Shown here: one piece after another, positions 26,378-38,884 of the stretch
Numbering within the stretch: position 1 is the first letter of the stretch
Layout: every line of letters begins with the position of its first letter
NCBI GenBank assembly: GCA_035315345.1
Contig: DATFYA010000003.1
Span: forward strand, 1-64,000
DNA from: Candidatus Methylomirabilota bacterium
Lineage (GTDB): Bacteria > Methylomirabilota > Methylomirabilia > Rokubacteriales > CSP1-6
Direction: 5' to 3'
DNA: 64,000 nucleotides
The notes under the pieces: model-generated
Told to the model about the DNA's origin: nothing
The model's database searches: none
Seen by the model: only the letters and a program-made list of their open reading frames with translations
Program-made: the position numbers and the translations under genes

Positions 26378-27529
26378 ATGGATCTGCAGCTCTCGCCCGA
26401 GCAGGAAGCCCTGAGTCGCACCCTCCGCCAGTTCGCCCGGAAGGAGCTGGCGCCGCACTCCGCGGCCTGGGACCGCAGCGGGCAGTTTCCCGCGGAGGCG
26501 TGGCGGCGCATGGGCGAGCTGGGGATCCTGGGGCTACGGATCCCCGCGACCTACGGGGGCCAGGAAGCCGACTTCCTGACCTACGGCATCGCGATGGAGG
26601 AGATCGGGCGCGGCGACTTCAGCTGCACCTACGGCATCCAGCTGGCCGGGCTGGCCGGCGAGATCCTCGGCGGCAGCGCGCCGGAGGCGCTCAAGGCGCG
26701 ATGGCTCCCTCCCACCGCGGCCGGCGAGGCGGTGGTGGCCCTGGCCCTCACCGAGCCGGGCGCGGGCTCCGACGCGGCCAACCTGGCCTGCCGCGCCGAG
26801 CGCGACGGCGACGGCTACGTGCTCACTGGCGAGAAGTCGGGGATCAGCCTGGGCATGGCCGCGCACGCCGCCATCGTGTTCGCGCGCACCGATCCGGGGA
26901 CACGGGCGCGGGGCATCACCGCCTTCCTGGTGCCGCTCGACCTGCCCGGGGTCTCGCGGAGCCCGCTGCGCGACATGGGCACGCGCGCCATCGCGCGCGC
27001 GGTGCTGAGCTTCGATCACGTGCGGATTCCGGGCTCGCATCGCCTCGGTGAGGAGGGCACCGGCTTCTACCGGGTCATGCAGGGCTTCGACTACAACCGC
27101 ATCGGCATCGCGCTGGCGTGCCTGGGCGTGGCCCAGCAGTCGGTCGAGGAGACCATGGCCTACGTGCGCGAGCGCAAGGCGTTCGGCCATCCGCTCGCGC
27201 GCTTCCAGGGCGTGTCGTTCTCCATCGCGGAGGCGGCCACGCACGTGGAGGCCTGCCGCTGGCTCTGCTACCGGGCGCTCTGGCTCGCGGATCAGGGGAA
27301 GCCTCACACCAAGGAATCGGCGATGACCAAGTGGTGGGGCCCGCGTCTGTCGGTGGACACGATCCACCAGTGTCTGCTGCTGCACGGGCACTACGGCTAC
27401 ACCGACGAGCTGCCCTTCGAGCAGCGCATGCGCGACGTCATCGGCCTCGAGATCGGCGACGGCGCCTCCGAGGTCATGAAGATGGTGGTGGCTCGCGAGC
27501 TGCTGGGTCGCGAGAGCCTGCCGTACTAG
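26378..27529 (+). CDS. Acyl-CoA dehydrogenase
   Basis: A 383-residue FAD enzyme. It shows MDLQLSPEQEALSRTLRQFA at the N-terminus, ALTEPGAGSDAANLACRAER (flavin/substrate loop) and ERKAFGHPLARFQGVSF. The C-terminal LLLHGHYGYTDELPFEQRMRD carries the usual G-x-GY loop; the catalytic Glu of the family cannot be fixed by eye. An in-frame GTG at 26360 overlapping the SDR stop would add 6 residues. The protein should oxidise the acyl-CoA made by the ligase upstream. About 100 nt with no gene follow before the biotinyl carrier gene. Confidence 0.92.
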   Translation: MDLQLSPEQEALSRTLRQFARKELAPHSAAWDRSGQFPAEAWRRMGELGILGLRIPATYGGQEADFLTYGIAMEEIGRGDFSCTYGIQLAGLAGEILGGSAPEALKARWLPPTAAGEAVVALALTEPGAGSDAANLACRAERDGDGYVLTGEKSGISLGMAAHAAIVFARTDPGTRARGITAFLVPLDLPGVSRSPLRDMGTRAIARAVLSFDHVRIPGSHRLGEEGTGFYRVMQGFDYNRIGIALACLGVAQQSVEETMAYVRERKAFGHPLARFQGVSFSIAEAATHVEACRWLCYRALWLADQGKPHTKESAMTKWWGPRLSVDTIHQCLLLHGHYGYTDELPFEQRMRDVIGLEIGDGASEVMKMVVARELLGRESLPY

Positions 27530-27631
27530 CGCGGCCGTCCGGCCCGTCACGGCTCGGCGGGATGTGAGAGAATGCGGCCGCCTCGAGAGGCGCCGCGCGA
27601 AATTCCTCCGCGGAACGACAAGGAGCGCTCA

Positions 27632-27847
27632 ATGTCCGAGGACGTCAAGGCCCATATCACCGGCGTGGTCTTCCAGGTCACCACCAAGCCCGGAGACGCG
27701 GTGGCCGCCGGAGATCCGGTCATCGTGCTCGAGTCCATGAAGATGGAGATCCCGGTGGAGGCGCCCCGGGCCGGCAAGGTGCGCGAGATCCGGGTCGCCG
27801 AGGGGCAGACGGTGCAAGAGGGAGACACCGTCGCGGTGATCGACTAG
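27632..27847 (+). CDS. Stand-alone biotinyl carrier protein
   Basis: A 71-residue single-domain biotin carrier. The biotinylation motif ESMKMEIPV places the modified Lys at about residue 35. Strand pattern and the ending GDTVAVID match biotinyl/lipoyl domains. The ATG at 27632 has AAGGAGCG upstream; an upstream in-frame ATG would add 20 non-family residues. It is the missing carrier of the carboxylase whose other subunits are encoded at 22572 and 28377. Carriers this short, without the Pro/Ala-rich linker of AccB, are typical of multi-subunit acyl-CoA carboxylases. Confidence 0.93.
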   Translation: MSEDVKAHITGVVFQVTTKPGDAVAAGDPVIVLESMKMEIPVEAPRAGKVREIRVAEGQTVQEGDTVAVID

Positions 27848-27869
27848 GGTCGCGGCCGAGGACACGCCG

Positions 27870-28373
27870 ATGGCCGTCGCGCTGATCCGCGAGCTGTACG
27901 AGTATCACCACTGGGCGAACCGTCACCTCCTCGACATCGCGGCCGGCCTCGGCGACGGGGCCACCCGCGACATGGGGGCCCACTGGAGCTTTCCCACGCT
28001 CAAGGGCATGTTCGCGCACGTCTACGGCGCCGATCTCTCGTGGCTGCGGCGCTGGCAGGGCTCCTCTCCCCGCCGGCTGATGGGCGACGGCGACTTCGCC
28101 TCCATCGCCGCCCTTCGGGAGCAGTGGGACGCGCTCGAGCGAGAGCAGGGCGCCTTCGTGAACGCGGTGAGCGAAGCCGATCTCGCCCGGGTCGTGAGCT
28201 ACCAGAACACCCAGGGCAAGGCGTTCAGCGTGGCGCTGGGTCCGCTGCTGCAGCACGTGGTCAACCACGCGACTCATCACCGCAGTGAGGCGGCCACGAT
28301 GATCACGCTGATCAGCGGCTCGCCGCCCGACACCGGGATCAACACCTATCGCGTCGCAGTGGTCAAGGGCTGA
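27870..28373 (+). CDS. DinB-fold (YfiT-like) metal-binding protein
   Basis: A 167-residue four-helix protein of the DinB/YfiT superfamily (unrelated to polymerase IV). The putative metal ligands are His in MFAHVYGAD and two in HVVNHATHHRSEA, the usual H-x(n)-HxxxH set. N-terminal LYEYHHWANRHLL is the family mark. Members are often thiol S-transferases or hydrolases that use bacillithiol or mycothiol, but the substrate is unknown here. It sits between the biotin carrier and the carboxyltransferase genes with 22- and 3-nt gaps, so it is part of the same operon. Confidence 0.8.
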   Translation: MAVALIRELYEYHHWANRHLLDIAAGLGDGATRDMGAHWSFPTLKGMFAHVYGADLSWLRRWQGSSPRRLMGDGDFASIAALREQWDALEREQGAFVNAVSEADLARVVSYQNTQGKAFSVALGPLLQHVVNHATHHRSEAATMITLISGSPPDTGINTYRVAVVKG

Positions 28374-28376
28374 CCC

Positions 28377-29927
<1,551 letters not shown>

Positions 29928-29943
29928 CAAGGAGGACCACGCC

Positions 29944-30780
29944 ATGCACATCGGTCTTTGCATGTTCGCCACCGACTACGCCATCCGCATCGACGAGCTG
30001 GCCCGCGCCGCCGAGGAGCGCGGCTTCGAGTCGCTGTTCGTGCCGGAGCACACCCACATCCCGGCCAGTCGCCGCACCCCGTTTCCCGGCGGCGGCCAGC
30101 TGCCGAAGGAGTACTCGCACACGTTCGATCCCTTCGTGGCCCTGATGGCCGCGGCGGCCGCGACCAAGCGGCTGAAGGTCGGGACCGGCATCTGCCTGAT
30201 CATCGAGCGCGACACCATCACCACCGCCAAGGAGGTGGCGAGCCTGGACCTCCTCTCGGGTGGCCGCTTCCTGTTCGGGATCGGAGCCGGATGGAACGCG
30301 GAGGAAATGGAGAATCACCAGACCGAGTTCAAGAGCCGGTACCGGCGGATGCGGGAGCAGGTGCTGGCCATGAAGGAGATCTGGACGAAGGACGAGGCGC
30401 AGTTCCGGGGCGAGCACGTGAAGTTCGATCCGATCTGGTCCTGGCCCAAGCCGGCCCAGAAGCCGCATCCGCCCGTCCTGCTGGGCGGCGAGAGCGGGCA
30501 CACCCTTCAGCGGGTGGTGGATTTCTGCGAGGGCTGGTTCCCGCGCGGCCGGGCCGGTGACGTGATCCTGAGCGGACTCAAGGACCTGCAGGCGCGGGCG
30601 GCACGGGCGGGACGGGACATGAACACGATCTCGGTCTCGGTGTTCGGCGCCAAGCCCGACGAGGCCACGCTCGAGAGCTACGTGGGAGCCGGCATCACGC
30701 GCTCGATCCTGCGTCTTCCTTCGGAAGGCCGCGACGTGATCCTGCCGCTCCTCGACCAATACGCCAAGCTGATCCGCTGA
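29944..30780 (+). CDS. LLM-class F420-dependent oxidoreductase
   Basis: A 278-residue luciferase-like TIM-barrel protein with a good SD (AAGGAGG). The marks are FVPEHTHIP near residue 32, GTGICLIIERD, ERD...AKEVASLDLLSGGRFLFGIGAGWNAEEM (read as separate short motifs), and PVLLGGESGHTLQRV. This subgroup, common in actinobacteria and Rokubacteria-type genomes, uses F420 or flavin to reduce or oxidise small molecules. It is the last gene of the acyl-CoA cluster, 16 nt after the carboxyltransferase. The substrate is unknown. A hairpin follows. Confidence 0.85.
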   Translation: MHIGLCMFATDYAIRIDELARAAEERGFESLFVPEHTHIPASRRTPFPGGGQLPKEYSHTFDPFVALMAAAAATKRLKVGTGICLIIERDTITTAKEVASLDLLSGGRFLFGIGAGWNAEEMENHQTEFKSRYRRMREQVLAMKEIWTKDEAQFRGEHVKFDPIWSWPKPAQKPHPPVLLGGESGHTLQRVVDFCEGWFPRGRAGDVILSGLKDLQARAARAGRDMNTISVSVFGAKPDEATLESYVGAGITRSILRLPSEGRDVILPLLDQYAKLIR

Positions 30781-30788
30781 GGAGAGAC

Positions 30789-30812
30789 GGAGGGGGGCGT
30801 GGGCCCCCCTCC
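30789..30812. terminator. Hairpin between convergent LLM and sigma-factor genes
   Basis: A 10-bp GC stem: GGAGGGGGGC (30789-30798) and GCCCCCCTCC (30803-30812) with a 4-nt loop. It lies in the 36-nt gap between two convergent genes and can act for both strands. No T tract follows on either strand, so its action is uncertain. Confidence 0.5.
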
Positions 30813-30816
30813 CGGA

Positions 30817-32343
<1,527 letters not shown>

Positions 32344-32384
32344 TACGGCCTCTCGTATCGTCAGGGGTGCACGCGCGCCCGGTA

Positions 32385-32413
32385 ATTGTTTCCCTGGGGC
32401 CGCTCGGTGTCGA
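32385..32413 (-). promoter_or_regulatory. Promoter of the rpoD gene
   Basis: On the minus strand: TCGACA (32413-32408), 17 nt, AACAAT (32390-32385). Transcription would begin near 32378, giving a 5' leader of about 35 nt with GAGAGG before the ATG at 32343. Confidence 0.5.
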
Positions 32414-32431
32414 CGCTGTCAGGCCCCGCCA

Positions 32432-32466
32432 CATCGGTTTAGATGAGCGAGGTGATGCAACCGATG
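32432..32466. repeat. Inverted repeat upstream of rpoD promoter
   Basis: CATCGGTT (32432-32439) and AACCGATG (32459-32466), a perfect 8-bp palindrome with a 19-nt spacer. The centre lies about 70 nt upstream of the predicted rpoD start, where an activator or repressor could bind. Confidence 0.55.
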
Positions 32467-32660
32467 CAGTCCGCGAGCCCACCAGCAACCCTCGAGCCAG
32501 AAACCGGCGACCGTCACGGCTCGTTCCGGGTGCCCCAGGGGTTCAACAGCTGACGCGTCGAACCCGGCGATTATTCAGCGGCCGAGCGTGTCCAATTGGC
32601 CGCAGTCCCGACGGCTCGGAGCACGCGCCGGATAGTGGGGAAGGTCGACTCGGCGGAAGG

Positions 32661-33248
32661 TTACTGCGCCTTATTCAGGACCAGGTCGAATGTGGCGAGC
32701 ACGGCTTCCTGGACGGAGATCAGCCAGATTCGGATGGGGACGACGCCCCAATCACGCGGCTTGATCCAGCTTTCTCCCCGTACCCACAGCGCACCACCGG
32801 GGCGTAGTCGCACCCGACCGGAAAAATCGACCGGTCGAGATTCCCCTCTCATGGTCAAGACGCCGCGGATGGTCAGCAGGACATCGTTGTTCTCGGCAAG
32901 GGAGCTGAACGAGCTCTCGACCTTGTCGATCCGGTACCGGATCTCCGGCTGATGCTCGGCATCCAGCGTGCGGTGGATGGCGACGTCGCGCTTCTTGTCG
33001 GCAGATCGCAGGGATGCGGCCGGCACCACGACCTGCCCTCGGATGGGCTGTTTCAGATCGGCGATGTCCGCCTCGATCTCGCCGGTCGGCGACTCGCTGG
33101 TGAGCGAAAAGTTCTGAAAGGGGTGAAACGCGTCGAACCCCGCCCGACTCTGGCCGGACTCGACCGTGAATCGCTGCATCTCGGCGGCCGCCGGGCCCGC
33201 CAGGATCAGGATCCCGGTAAAGCAGAAGGCCGCGACTCGCCTGAGCAT
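32661..33248 (-). CDS. YceI-family periplasmic lipid-binding protein
   Basis: A 195-residue exported protein. The ATG at 33248 gives a clear signal peptide (MLRRVAAFCFTGILILAGPAAA, cleavage about residue 23); a GTG 9 codons upstream is possible but less likely. The mature part shows the YceI lipocalin-like beta barrel: FTVESGQSRAGFDAFHPF, then alternating strands with GVLTMRGESRPVDFSG. YceI proteins bind isoprenoid or fatty amide ligands in the periplasm. It is a monocistronic minus-strand gene; no polyprenyl or cytochrome b561 partner is next to it. Confidence 0.8.
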   Translation of the reverse strand: MLRRVAAFCFTGILILAGPAAAEMQRFTVESGQSRAGFDAFHPFQNFSLTSESPTGEIEADIADLKQPIRGQVVVPAASLRSADKKRDVAIHRTLDAEHQPEIRYRIDKVESSFSSLAENNDVLLTIRGVLTMRGESRPVDFSGRVRLRPGGALWVRGESWIKPRDWGVVPIRIWLISVQEAVLATFDLVLNKAQ

Positions 33249-33255
33249 ACGCGGT

Positions 33256-33285
33256 GGGATACCATGGGCGCCCACGACGGGTCAA
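33256..33285 (-). promoter_or_regulatory. Promoter of the YceI gene, probably leaderless
   Basis: On the minus strand: TTGACC (33285-33280), 18 nt, TATCCC (33261-33256). Only 7 nt separate the -10 from the ATG at 33248, and no SD is present, so transcription likely starts at the start codon. Confidence 0.45.
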
Positions 33286-33303
33286 TCGTTCCGGGGAAAT
33301 GTG

Positions 33304-33333
33304 TTGACTCCGGGCCGCAGCCGGTTCTACCGT
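33304..33333 (+). promoter_or_regulatory. Possible promoter of the malic enzyme gene
   Basis: TTGACT (33304-33309), 18 nt, TACCGT (33328-33333), about 27 nt before the ATG at 33361. It is back-to-back with the YceI promoter. The -10 is weak. Confidence 0.35.
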
Positions 33334-33360
33334 CTAAACGCCCGCCATGATGAGCGATTG

Positions 33361-34797
<1,437 letters not shown>

Positions 34798-34802
34798 CCG
34801 CG

Positions 34803-35528
34803 GTGAGCGGCGCGCCTCGCTGGTCCGTGATCATCCCGGCGTACGACGAGGCGGCGCGGCTTCCCGGCTATCTCAAGGACATCCAGGCGTACTTCGAGGG
34901 GCGCGACGAGCCCTACGAGATCATCGTGGTGGACGACGGCAGCCGCGACGGGACGGTGGAGCGGGTGCGCGAGGTCGCGGCGGGCCGTCCCGCGGTCACC
35001 GTGCACGCCCTGGCCGAGAACCGCGGCAAGGGACACGCGGTGCGGGTCGGCATGGCCGACGCGAGCGGCGCGCTCCGGCTCATGGCCGACGCCGACGGCG
35101 CGACCCCGATCGCGGAGGTCGCGCGGCTCGAGGCGGCGGTGGCCGCGGGGGCCGACATCGCGATCGGCTCGCGCGCGCTGCACGATCCCGCGGTGATCCG
35201 GCAGGTGCGCACGCACCGCAAGCTCTCCGGGCACGTGTTCAACTTCCTGGTGCGGCGGCTCGGGGTTCCTGGGGTGACGGACACCCAGTGCGGCTTCAAG
35301 CTCTTCCGGGGGACGGTCGCGGCCGCGCTCTTCCCGCTGGTCACCACCGACGGCTTCGGCTTCGACGTCGAGTTGCTCATGATGGCGGTGGGGCGCGGCT
35401 ATCGGATCGCGGAGGTGCCGGTGAACTGGGCCGATCAGCCGGGCTCGAAGGTCGGCGTGCTGCGCCACGGGCCGCGCATGCTCCGCGAGGTGCTGTCGGC
35501 GCGCCGCCGCCTCGGGCGGGGGCGGTGA
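34803..35528 (+). CDS. Family-2 glycosyltransferase (dolichyl-P glucosyltransferase-like)
   Basis: A 241-residue GT-A fold enzyme. WSVIIPAYDEAARLPGYL opens the chain; VVDDGSRDGTVERV is the nucleotide-sugar motif, RLMADADGATP the DxD-type metal site, and VTDTQCGFKLFRG and RIAEVPVNWADQPGSKV the late motifs of dolichyl-phosphate glucosyltransferase-like enzymes. GTG 34803 is 5 nt after the malic enzyme stop; a GTG at 34788 would overlap it. It has no clear membrane helix. It probably makes a polyprenyl-phosphate sugar for envelope glycans. Confidence 0.85.
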   Translation: MSGAPRWSVIIPAYDEAARLPGYLKDIQAYFEGRDEPYEIIVVDDGSRDGTVERVREVAAGRPAVTVHALAENRGKGHAVRVGMADASGALRLMADADGATPIAEVARLEAAVAAGADIAIGSRALHDPAVIRQVRTHRKLSGHVFNFLVRRLGVPGVTDTQCGFKLFRGTVAAALFPLVTTDGFGFDVELLMMAVGRGYRIAEVPVNWADQPGSKVGVLRHGPRMLREVLSARRRLGRGR

Positions 35529-35530
35529 CC

Positions 35531-36673
35531 ATGATCGCGCGGCGCGCGCAGGAGATCGAGCCGTTCCTCGCCGTCGAGGTCTTCCAGCGCGCCCAGGCGC
35601 TCGAGCGCGAGGGAGCCGACGTGATCCATCTCGAGTTCGGCGAGCCGGACTTCGACACGCCGCCCGTCATCCGGGAAGCGGCCGAGAAGGCGCTGAAGGA
35701 CGGCCGCACCCGCTACGCGCATCCGCTCGGCATCCTGCCGCTGCGCGAGGCCATCGCGGAGCACTATCATGCCCGCTACGGGGTGACCGTCACGCCGGAC
35801 CAGATCCTGGTGACCGCGGGCAGCTCGCCCGCGTTGCTGCTGCTCTTCAGCGCGCTGCTGGATCGCGGGGACGAGGTGATCCTCTCCGATCCCTACTACG
35901 CATGCTACCCGAAGTTCGTGAAGTTCGCGGAGGGGCGGCCGGTGTACGTGCCGGTCGAAGAGTCGGACGCCTTCCAGTTCCGTCCGGAGGCGGTGGCCGC
36001 GCGCCTCGGTCCGGCCACCAAGGCGCTGCTGGTGAACTCGCCCGCCAATCCTACCGGCACCGTGCTGACCGCGGACCGCCTCGCCGCGCTGTGCCGGCTG
36101 GGGCCCTGGGTCGTGTCGGACGAGATCTATCACGGGCTGACCTACGAGGGGCCCGAGCACACCGTGCTCGAGCTCACCGACCGCGCCTTCGTGCTGAACG
36201 GGTTCTCCAAGGCCTTCGCGATGACCGGCTGGCGGGTCGGCTACCTGATCGCCCCGCGCGAGTTCGTGCCCGCCCTCACCGCCATGCACGGCAACTTCTT
36301 CATCTCGACCAACGAGTTCGTGCAGTGGGCCGCGCTCGCCGCGCTGCGCGAGGCCACCGAGGACAGCGCGCGCTTTCGTCGCGTCTTCGACGAGCGGCGG
36401 CACGCGATGGTGGCCGGACTGCGAGCCATCGGGCTGGGGGTGGGGGCGACGCCCACCGGCGCGTTCTACGTGCTCGCCAACGCCCGGCGCTACACCGCCG
36501 ATTCGCTGGCCTTCGCATTCGAGATCCTCGAGCGGACCCACGTGGGGGTCACTCCCGGGGTGGACTTCGGGCCCAACGCCGAGGGCTACCTGCGCTTCTC
36601 CTACGCGCAGTCGCTCGAGCGGATCGAAGAGGCGATGCGCCGCATCGGGCCCTTCCTGGCCGCCCGGCGGTGA
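35531..36673 (+). CDS. Class I pyridoxal-phosphate aminotransferase
   Basis: A 380-residue fold-type I transaminase. It shows LEFGEPDFDTPP, TAGSSPALLLLF, NSPANPTGTVL and the PLP lysine in NGFSKAFAMTGWRVGY (about residue 226). The final strand has GYLRFSYAQSLERIEEAM with the substrate Arg. It is close to aspartate/aromatic aminotransferases but the substrate is open. ATG 35531 lies just after the glycosyltransferase stop (an in-frame GTG at 35525 overlaps it). The HIT gene overlaps its 3' end by 4 nt. Confidence 0.92.
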   Translation: MIARRAQEIEPFLAVEVFQRAQALEREGADVIHLEFGEPDFDTPPVIREAAEKALKDGRTRYAHPLGILPLREAIAEHYHARYGVTVTPDQILVTAGSSPALLLLFSALLDRGDEVILSDPYYACYPKFVKFAEGRPVYVPVEESDAFQFRPEAVAARLGPATKALLVNSPANPTGTVLTADRLAALCRLGPWVVSDEIYHGLTYEGPEHTVLELTDRAFVLNGFSKAFAMTGWRVGYLIAPREFVPALTAMHGNFFISTNEFVQWAALAALREATEDSARFRRVFDERRHAMVAGLRAIGLGVGATPTGAFYVLANARRYTADSLAFAFEILERTHVGVTPGVDFGPNAEGYLRFSYAQSLERIEEAMRRIGPFLAARR

Positions 36674-37101
36674 CCGCGCCCGCCTGCGTGATGTGCGGCA
36701 CGTACGGCGTCGGGGGCGGCGATCTGCACGTCGCCGACCTCGAGAGCTCGCGCGTGTTCCTGCACGAGGATCAGTTCTTTCCCGGCTATGTCCTGCTCGT
36801 GCTGCGGCGCCACGCGAGCGAGCTGTACGAGCTGTCGGCGGCCGAGCGCCGACTCCTGATCGAGGAGGTGAGCCGGGTGGCGGAGGCGCTCGCCCGGGTC
36901 TTCCGGCCGGCGAAAATGAACTACGAGCTGCTCGGCAACCAGGTGCCGCACATCCACTGGCATCTCGTCCCGCGCCTGTCCACCGACCCGGAGCCGCACG
37001 CGCCCATCTGGCGGATCGCGCACGAGCCGGCACCGCTCGATCCGACGGCCGCGCGCGAGCGCATCGACCGGATCCGCCGCGCCCTCGCCGGCGGCGCCTG
37101 A
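36670..37101 (+). CDS. HIT-family nucleotide-binding protein
   Basis: A 143-residue HIT protein beginning at a GTG that overlaps the aminotransferase stop (GTGA). A CxxC pair (CVMC) near the N-terminus may bind zinc, as in Hint-type relatives. The HIT triad is HIHWHLVPR (about 96-104), so the nucleophilic His is present, unlike the GalT-like protein at 9679. It should hydrolyse dinucleoside polyphosphates or nucleoside phosphoramidates. Confidence 0.9.
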   Translation: MTAPACVMCGTYGVGGGDLHVADLESSRVFLHEDQFFPGYVLLVLRRHASELYELSAAERRLLIEEVSRVAEALARVFRPAKMNYELLGNQVPHIHWHLVPRLSTDPEPHAPIWRIAHEPAPLDPTAARERIDRIRRALAGGA

Positions 37102-37153
37102 CCGCGCACCCGGGTCGCCGCGTGTCCGATCGCCCGACCCGCGACTGACGCCG

Positions 37154-37852
37154 ATGGCGGAGAGCCGCCCCGCGAAGAAGGCGCGCGCCCGGAAGATTCT
37201 GGCCCGGTTGTCGAAGGCCTATCCCGACGCCCGCACCGAGCTGCACTTCACCACGCCGCTCGACCTGCTGGTCGCCACCATCCTGTCCGCGCAGTGCACC
37301 GACGAGCGGGTGAACGCGGTGACCGCCGACCTCTTCACGCGCTACCGGACCGCCGAGGACTGGGCGGGCATCCCGCTGCCGACCCTCGAGCGCCTCATCC
37401 ACTCGACCGGCTTCTTCCGGGCCAAGGCCCGCTCCCTCAACGGCATGGCGCGCGCCCTGGTCGAGCGGCATCGCGGAGAGGTGCCGAAGGCGCTCGAGGA
37501 CCTGGTGGATCTCCCCGGGGTCGGCCGGAAGACCGCCAACGTCGTGCTGGGCAACGCGTTCGGCATCCCGGCGCTGGCGGTGGATACCCACGTGTTCCGG
37601 GTCTCGCAGCGGCTGGGCCTCGCCCGCGCCGACGATCCGGAGGAGATCCACGATCAGCTGTGCGAGGTGGTGCCGCGGCCGCGGTGGACCCAGGCCAGCC
37701 ACCTGCTGATCCTGCACGGCCGGCGGGTGTGCTTCGCCCGCAAGCCGGCCTGCCCGGCCTGTCCGGTCCGAGATCTCTGTCCCTGGCCCGACAAGACCCG
37801 GGCGACGCCCGCGCCGCCGCCACGCCGCCCCGCATCGGGCCGGAGCAGTTGA
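37154..37852 (+). CDS. nth: Endonuclease III
   Basis: A 232-residue base-excision glycosylase/AP lyase for oxidised pyrimidines. The helix-hairpin-helix is LPGVGRKTANVVLGN with the catalytic Lys, followed by the catalytic Asp in VDTHVFRVSQRLGL. The [4Fe-4S] loop has Cys spacing C-x6-C-x2-C-x5-C (CFARKPACPACPVRDLC). The last 20 residues are an unconserved Pro/Arg tail. The promoter for rplM overlaps its stop codon. As an Fe-S enzyme it is a client of the Isc system in this window. Confidence 0.95.
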   Translation: MAESRPAKKARARKILARLSKAYPDARTELHFTTPLDLLVATILSAQCTDERVNAVTADLFTRYRTAEDWAGIPLPTLERLIHSTGFFRAKARSLNGMARALVERHRGEVPKALEDLVDLPGVGRKTANVVLGNAFGIPALAVDTHVFRVSQRLGLARADDPEEIHDQLCEVVPRPRWTQASHLLILHGRRVCFARKPACPACPVRDLCPWPDKTRATPAPPPRRPASGRSS

Positions 37853-37877
37853 CCGTTTACGGTGTTTCCTCTATGAT
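37849..37877 (+). promoter_or_regulatory. Promoter of rplM-rpsI operon
   Basis: TTGACC (37849-37854), exactly 17 nt, TATGAT (37872-37877); the best sigma-70 match in the window. It overlaps the nth stop. The predicted start near 37884 leaves a leader of about 146 nt that contains five tandem repeats before rplM. Confidence 0.65.
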
Positions 37878-37928
37878 TACCCGTTGCCAATTCAGGCGAC
37901 GATCGACGCGGCAGAAGGGCCCACATTC

Positions 37929-38015
37929 AGATCTCGCGGAGCGGGCAGATCTCGCGGAGCGGCAGATCTCGTGGAGCGGGCAGATCTCGCGGAGCGGGCA
38001 GATCTCGCGGGACGG
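37929..38015 (+). repeat. Five tandem 18-bp repeats in the rplM leader
   Basis: Unit AGATCTCGCGGAGCGGGC, copies at 37929, 37947 (17 nt, one G lost), 37964 (one C to T), 37982 and 38000 (partial). Each begins with the palindrome AGATCT, so neighbouring copies can pair as 6-bp stems with about 12-nt loops. They end 14 nt before the rplM start and so lie in the untranslated leader. Confidence 0.75.
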
Positions 38016-38029
38016 ATGGACGGAGAACG

Positions 38030-38473
38030 ATGACGACGGTCATGCCGAAGGAAAGCGAAGTGGAGCGCAAGTGGTTTCTGGTCGACGCCCAGGACAAGGT
38101 GCTGGGGCGTCTGGCCACCCAGGTCGCGACGGTGCTGCGAGGCAAGCACAAGCCCCAGTTCTCGCCGCATCTCGACGTGGGCGACCACGTGGTGGTCATC
38201 AACGCGGAGAAGGTGCACCTCACCGGCCGCAAGATGACCGACAAGATCTATCGGTGGCACAGCGGATACATCGGAGGGCTGCGTGAGGTGAGCGCGGAGC
38301 GGATGCTCAAGACGCATCCCGAGCGCATGATCGAGTGGGCGGTGCAGGGCATGCTGCCGAAGGGCCGCCTCGGCCGCGCGATGGCCAAGAAGCTGAAGGT
38401 CTACAAGGGGGCGGAGCATCCGCACGCCGCCCAGAAGCCCGAGCCGCTCGCGATGCGCGAGCGCGCCCGCTGA
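38030..38473 (+). CDS. rplM: Ribosomal protein L13
   Basis: A 147-residue large-subunit protein. [20 protein letters not shown], the [19 protein letters not shown] strand and the [20 protein letters not shown] segment are diagnostic. The first ATG is used (MTTVMPKE); the second, 12 nt later, is nearer to the usual start, but GGAG fits the first. rpsI follows after 8 nt, the conserved L13-S9 pair. Confidence 0.97.
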   Translation: MTTVMPKESEVERKWFLVDAQDKVLGRLATQVATVLRGKHKPQFSPHLDVGDHVVVINAEKVHLTGRKMTDKIYRWHSGYIGGLREVSAERMLKTHPERMIEWAVQGMLPKGRLGRAMAKKLKVYKGAEHPHAAQKPEPLAMRERAR

Positions 38474-38481
38474 GGAGCCCC

Positions 38482-38877
38482 ATGGCCGTCGTCACTCGCT
38501 TCTACGGAACCGGACGCCGCAAGACGTCCGTGGCCCGCGTCTGGCTCAGCACCGGAAGCGGCCGCATCCTGATCAACCGGCGCCCCTTCGAGGAATACTT
38601 TCCGCGCGAGACGCTGCGGATGGTGATCTCACAGCCGCTGCAGCTCACGAACACCATGGGCCAGTTCGACGCGGTCGTGAACGTGGGCGGCGGGGGCCCG
38701 ACCGGCCAGGCCGGCGCCGTGCGCCACGGCATCGCGCGCGCCCTGCTCCAGTTCGACGACAAGCTGCGCCAGACCCTGAAGCGGGCCGGCCTGCTCACCC
38801 GCGATCCGCGGATGAAGGAGCGCAAGAAGTACGGTCAGCCCGGCGCCCGCTCCAAGTTCCAGTACTCCAAGCGGTGA
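38482..38877 (+). CDS. rpsI: Ribosomal protein S9
   Basis: A 131-residue small-subunit protein. [16 protein letters not shown] near the start, [14 protein letters not shown] in the middle and the basic tail ending FQYSKR are typical; the last Lys-Arg reaches the ribosomal P site. SD GAGGAG and ATG 38482 lie 8 nt behind rplM; the open frame upstream is only the rplM shadow. Confidence 0.97.
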   Translation: MAVVTRFYGTGRRKTSVARVWLSTGSGRILINRRPFEEYFPRETLRMVISQPLQLTNTMGQFDAVVNVGGGGPTGQAGAVRHGIARALLQFDDKLRQTLKRAGLLTRDPRMKERKKYGQPGARSKFQYSKR

Positions 38878-38884
38878 CCCGTCG

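Larger units (their letters stand above)
32344..32660. other. Intergenic region between rpoD and YceI genes
   Basis: A 317-nt gap without a credible gene on either strand. It contains the rpoD promoter, an 8-bp inverted repeat just upstream of it (32432-32466) and a weaker 6-bp one, GGGTTC/GAACCC at 32539-32565. The remaining part, 32566-32660, shows no homology that I can recognise and no terminator for the YceI gene (whose stop is at 32661). Confidence 0.5.

Noticed and set aside
35902-36669. Large N-terminal extension of the HIT protein
   Set aside because: It is an out-of-frame shadow of the aminotransferase gene; the HIT protein begins at GTG 36670.
37929-38015. CRISPR-like array
   Set aside because: The repeats are contiguous, with no spacers, and no cas gene is present.
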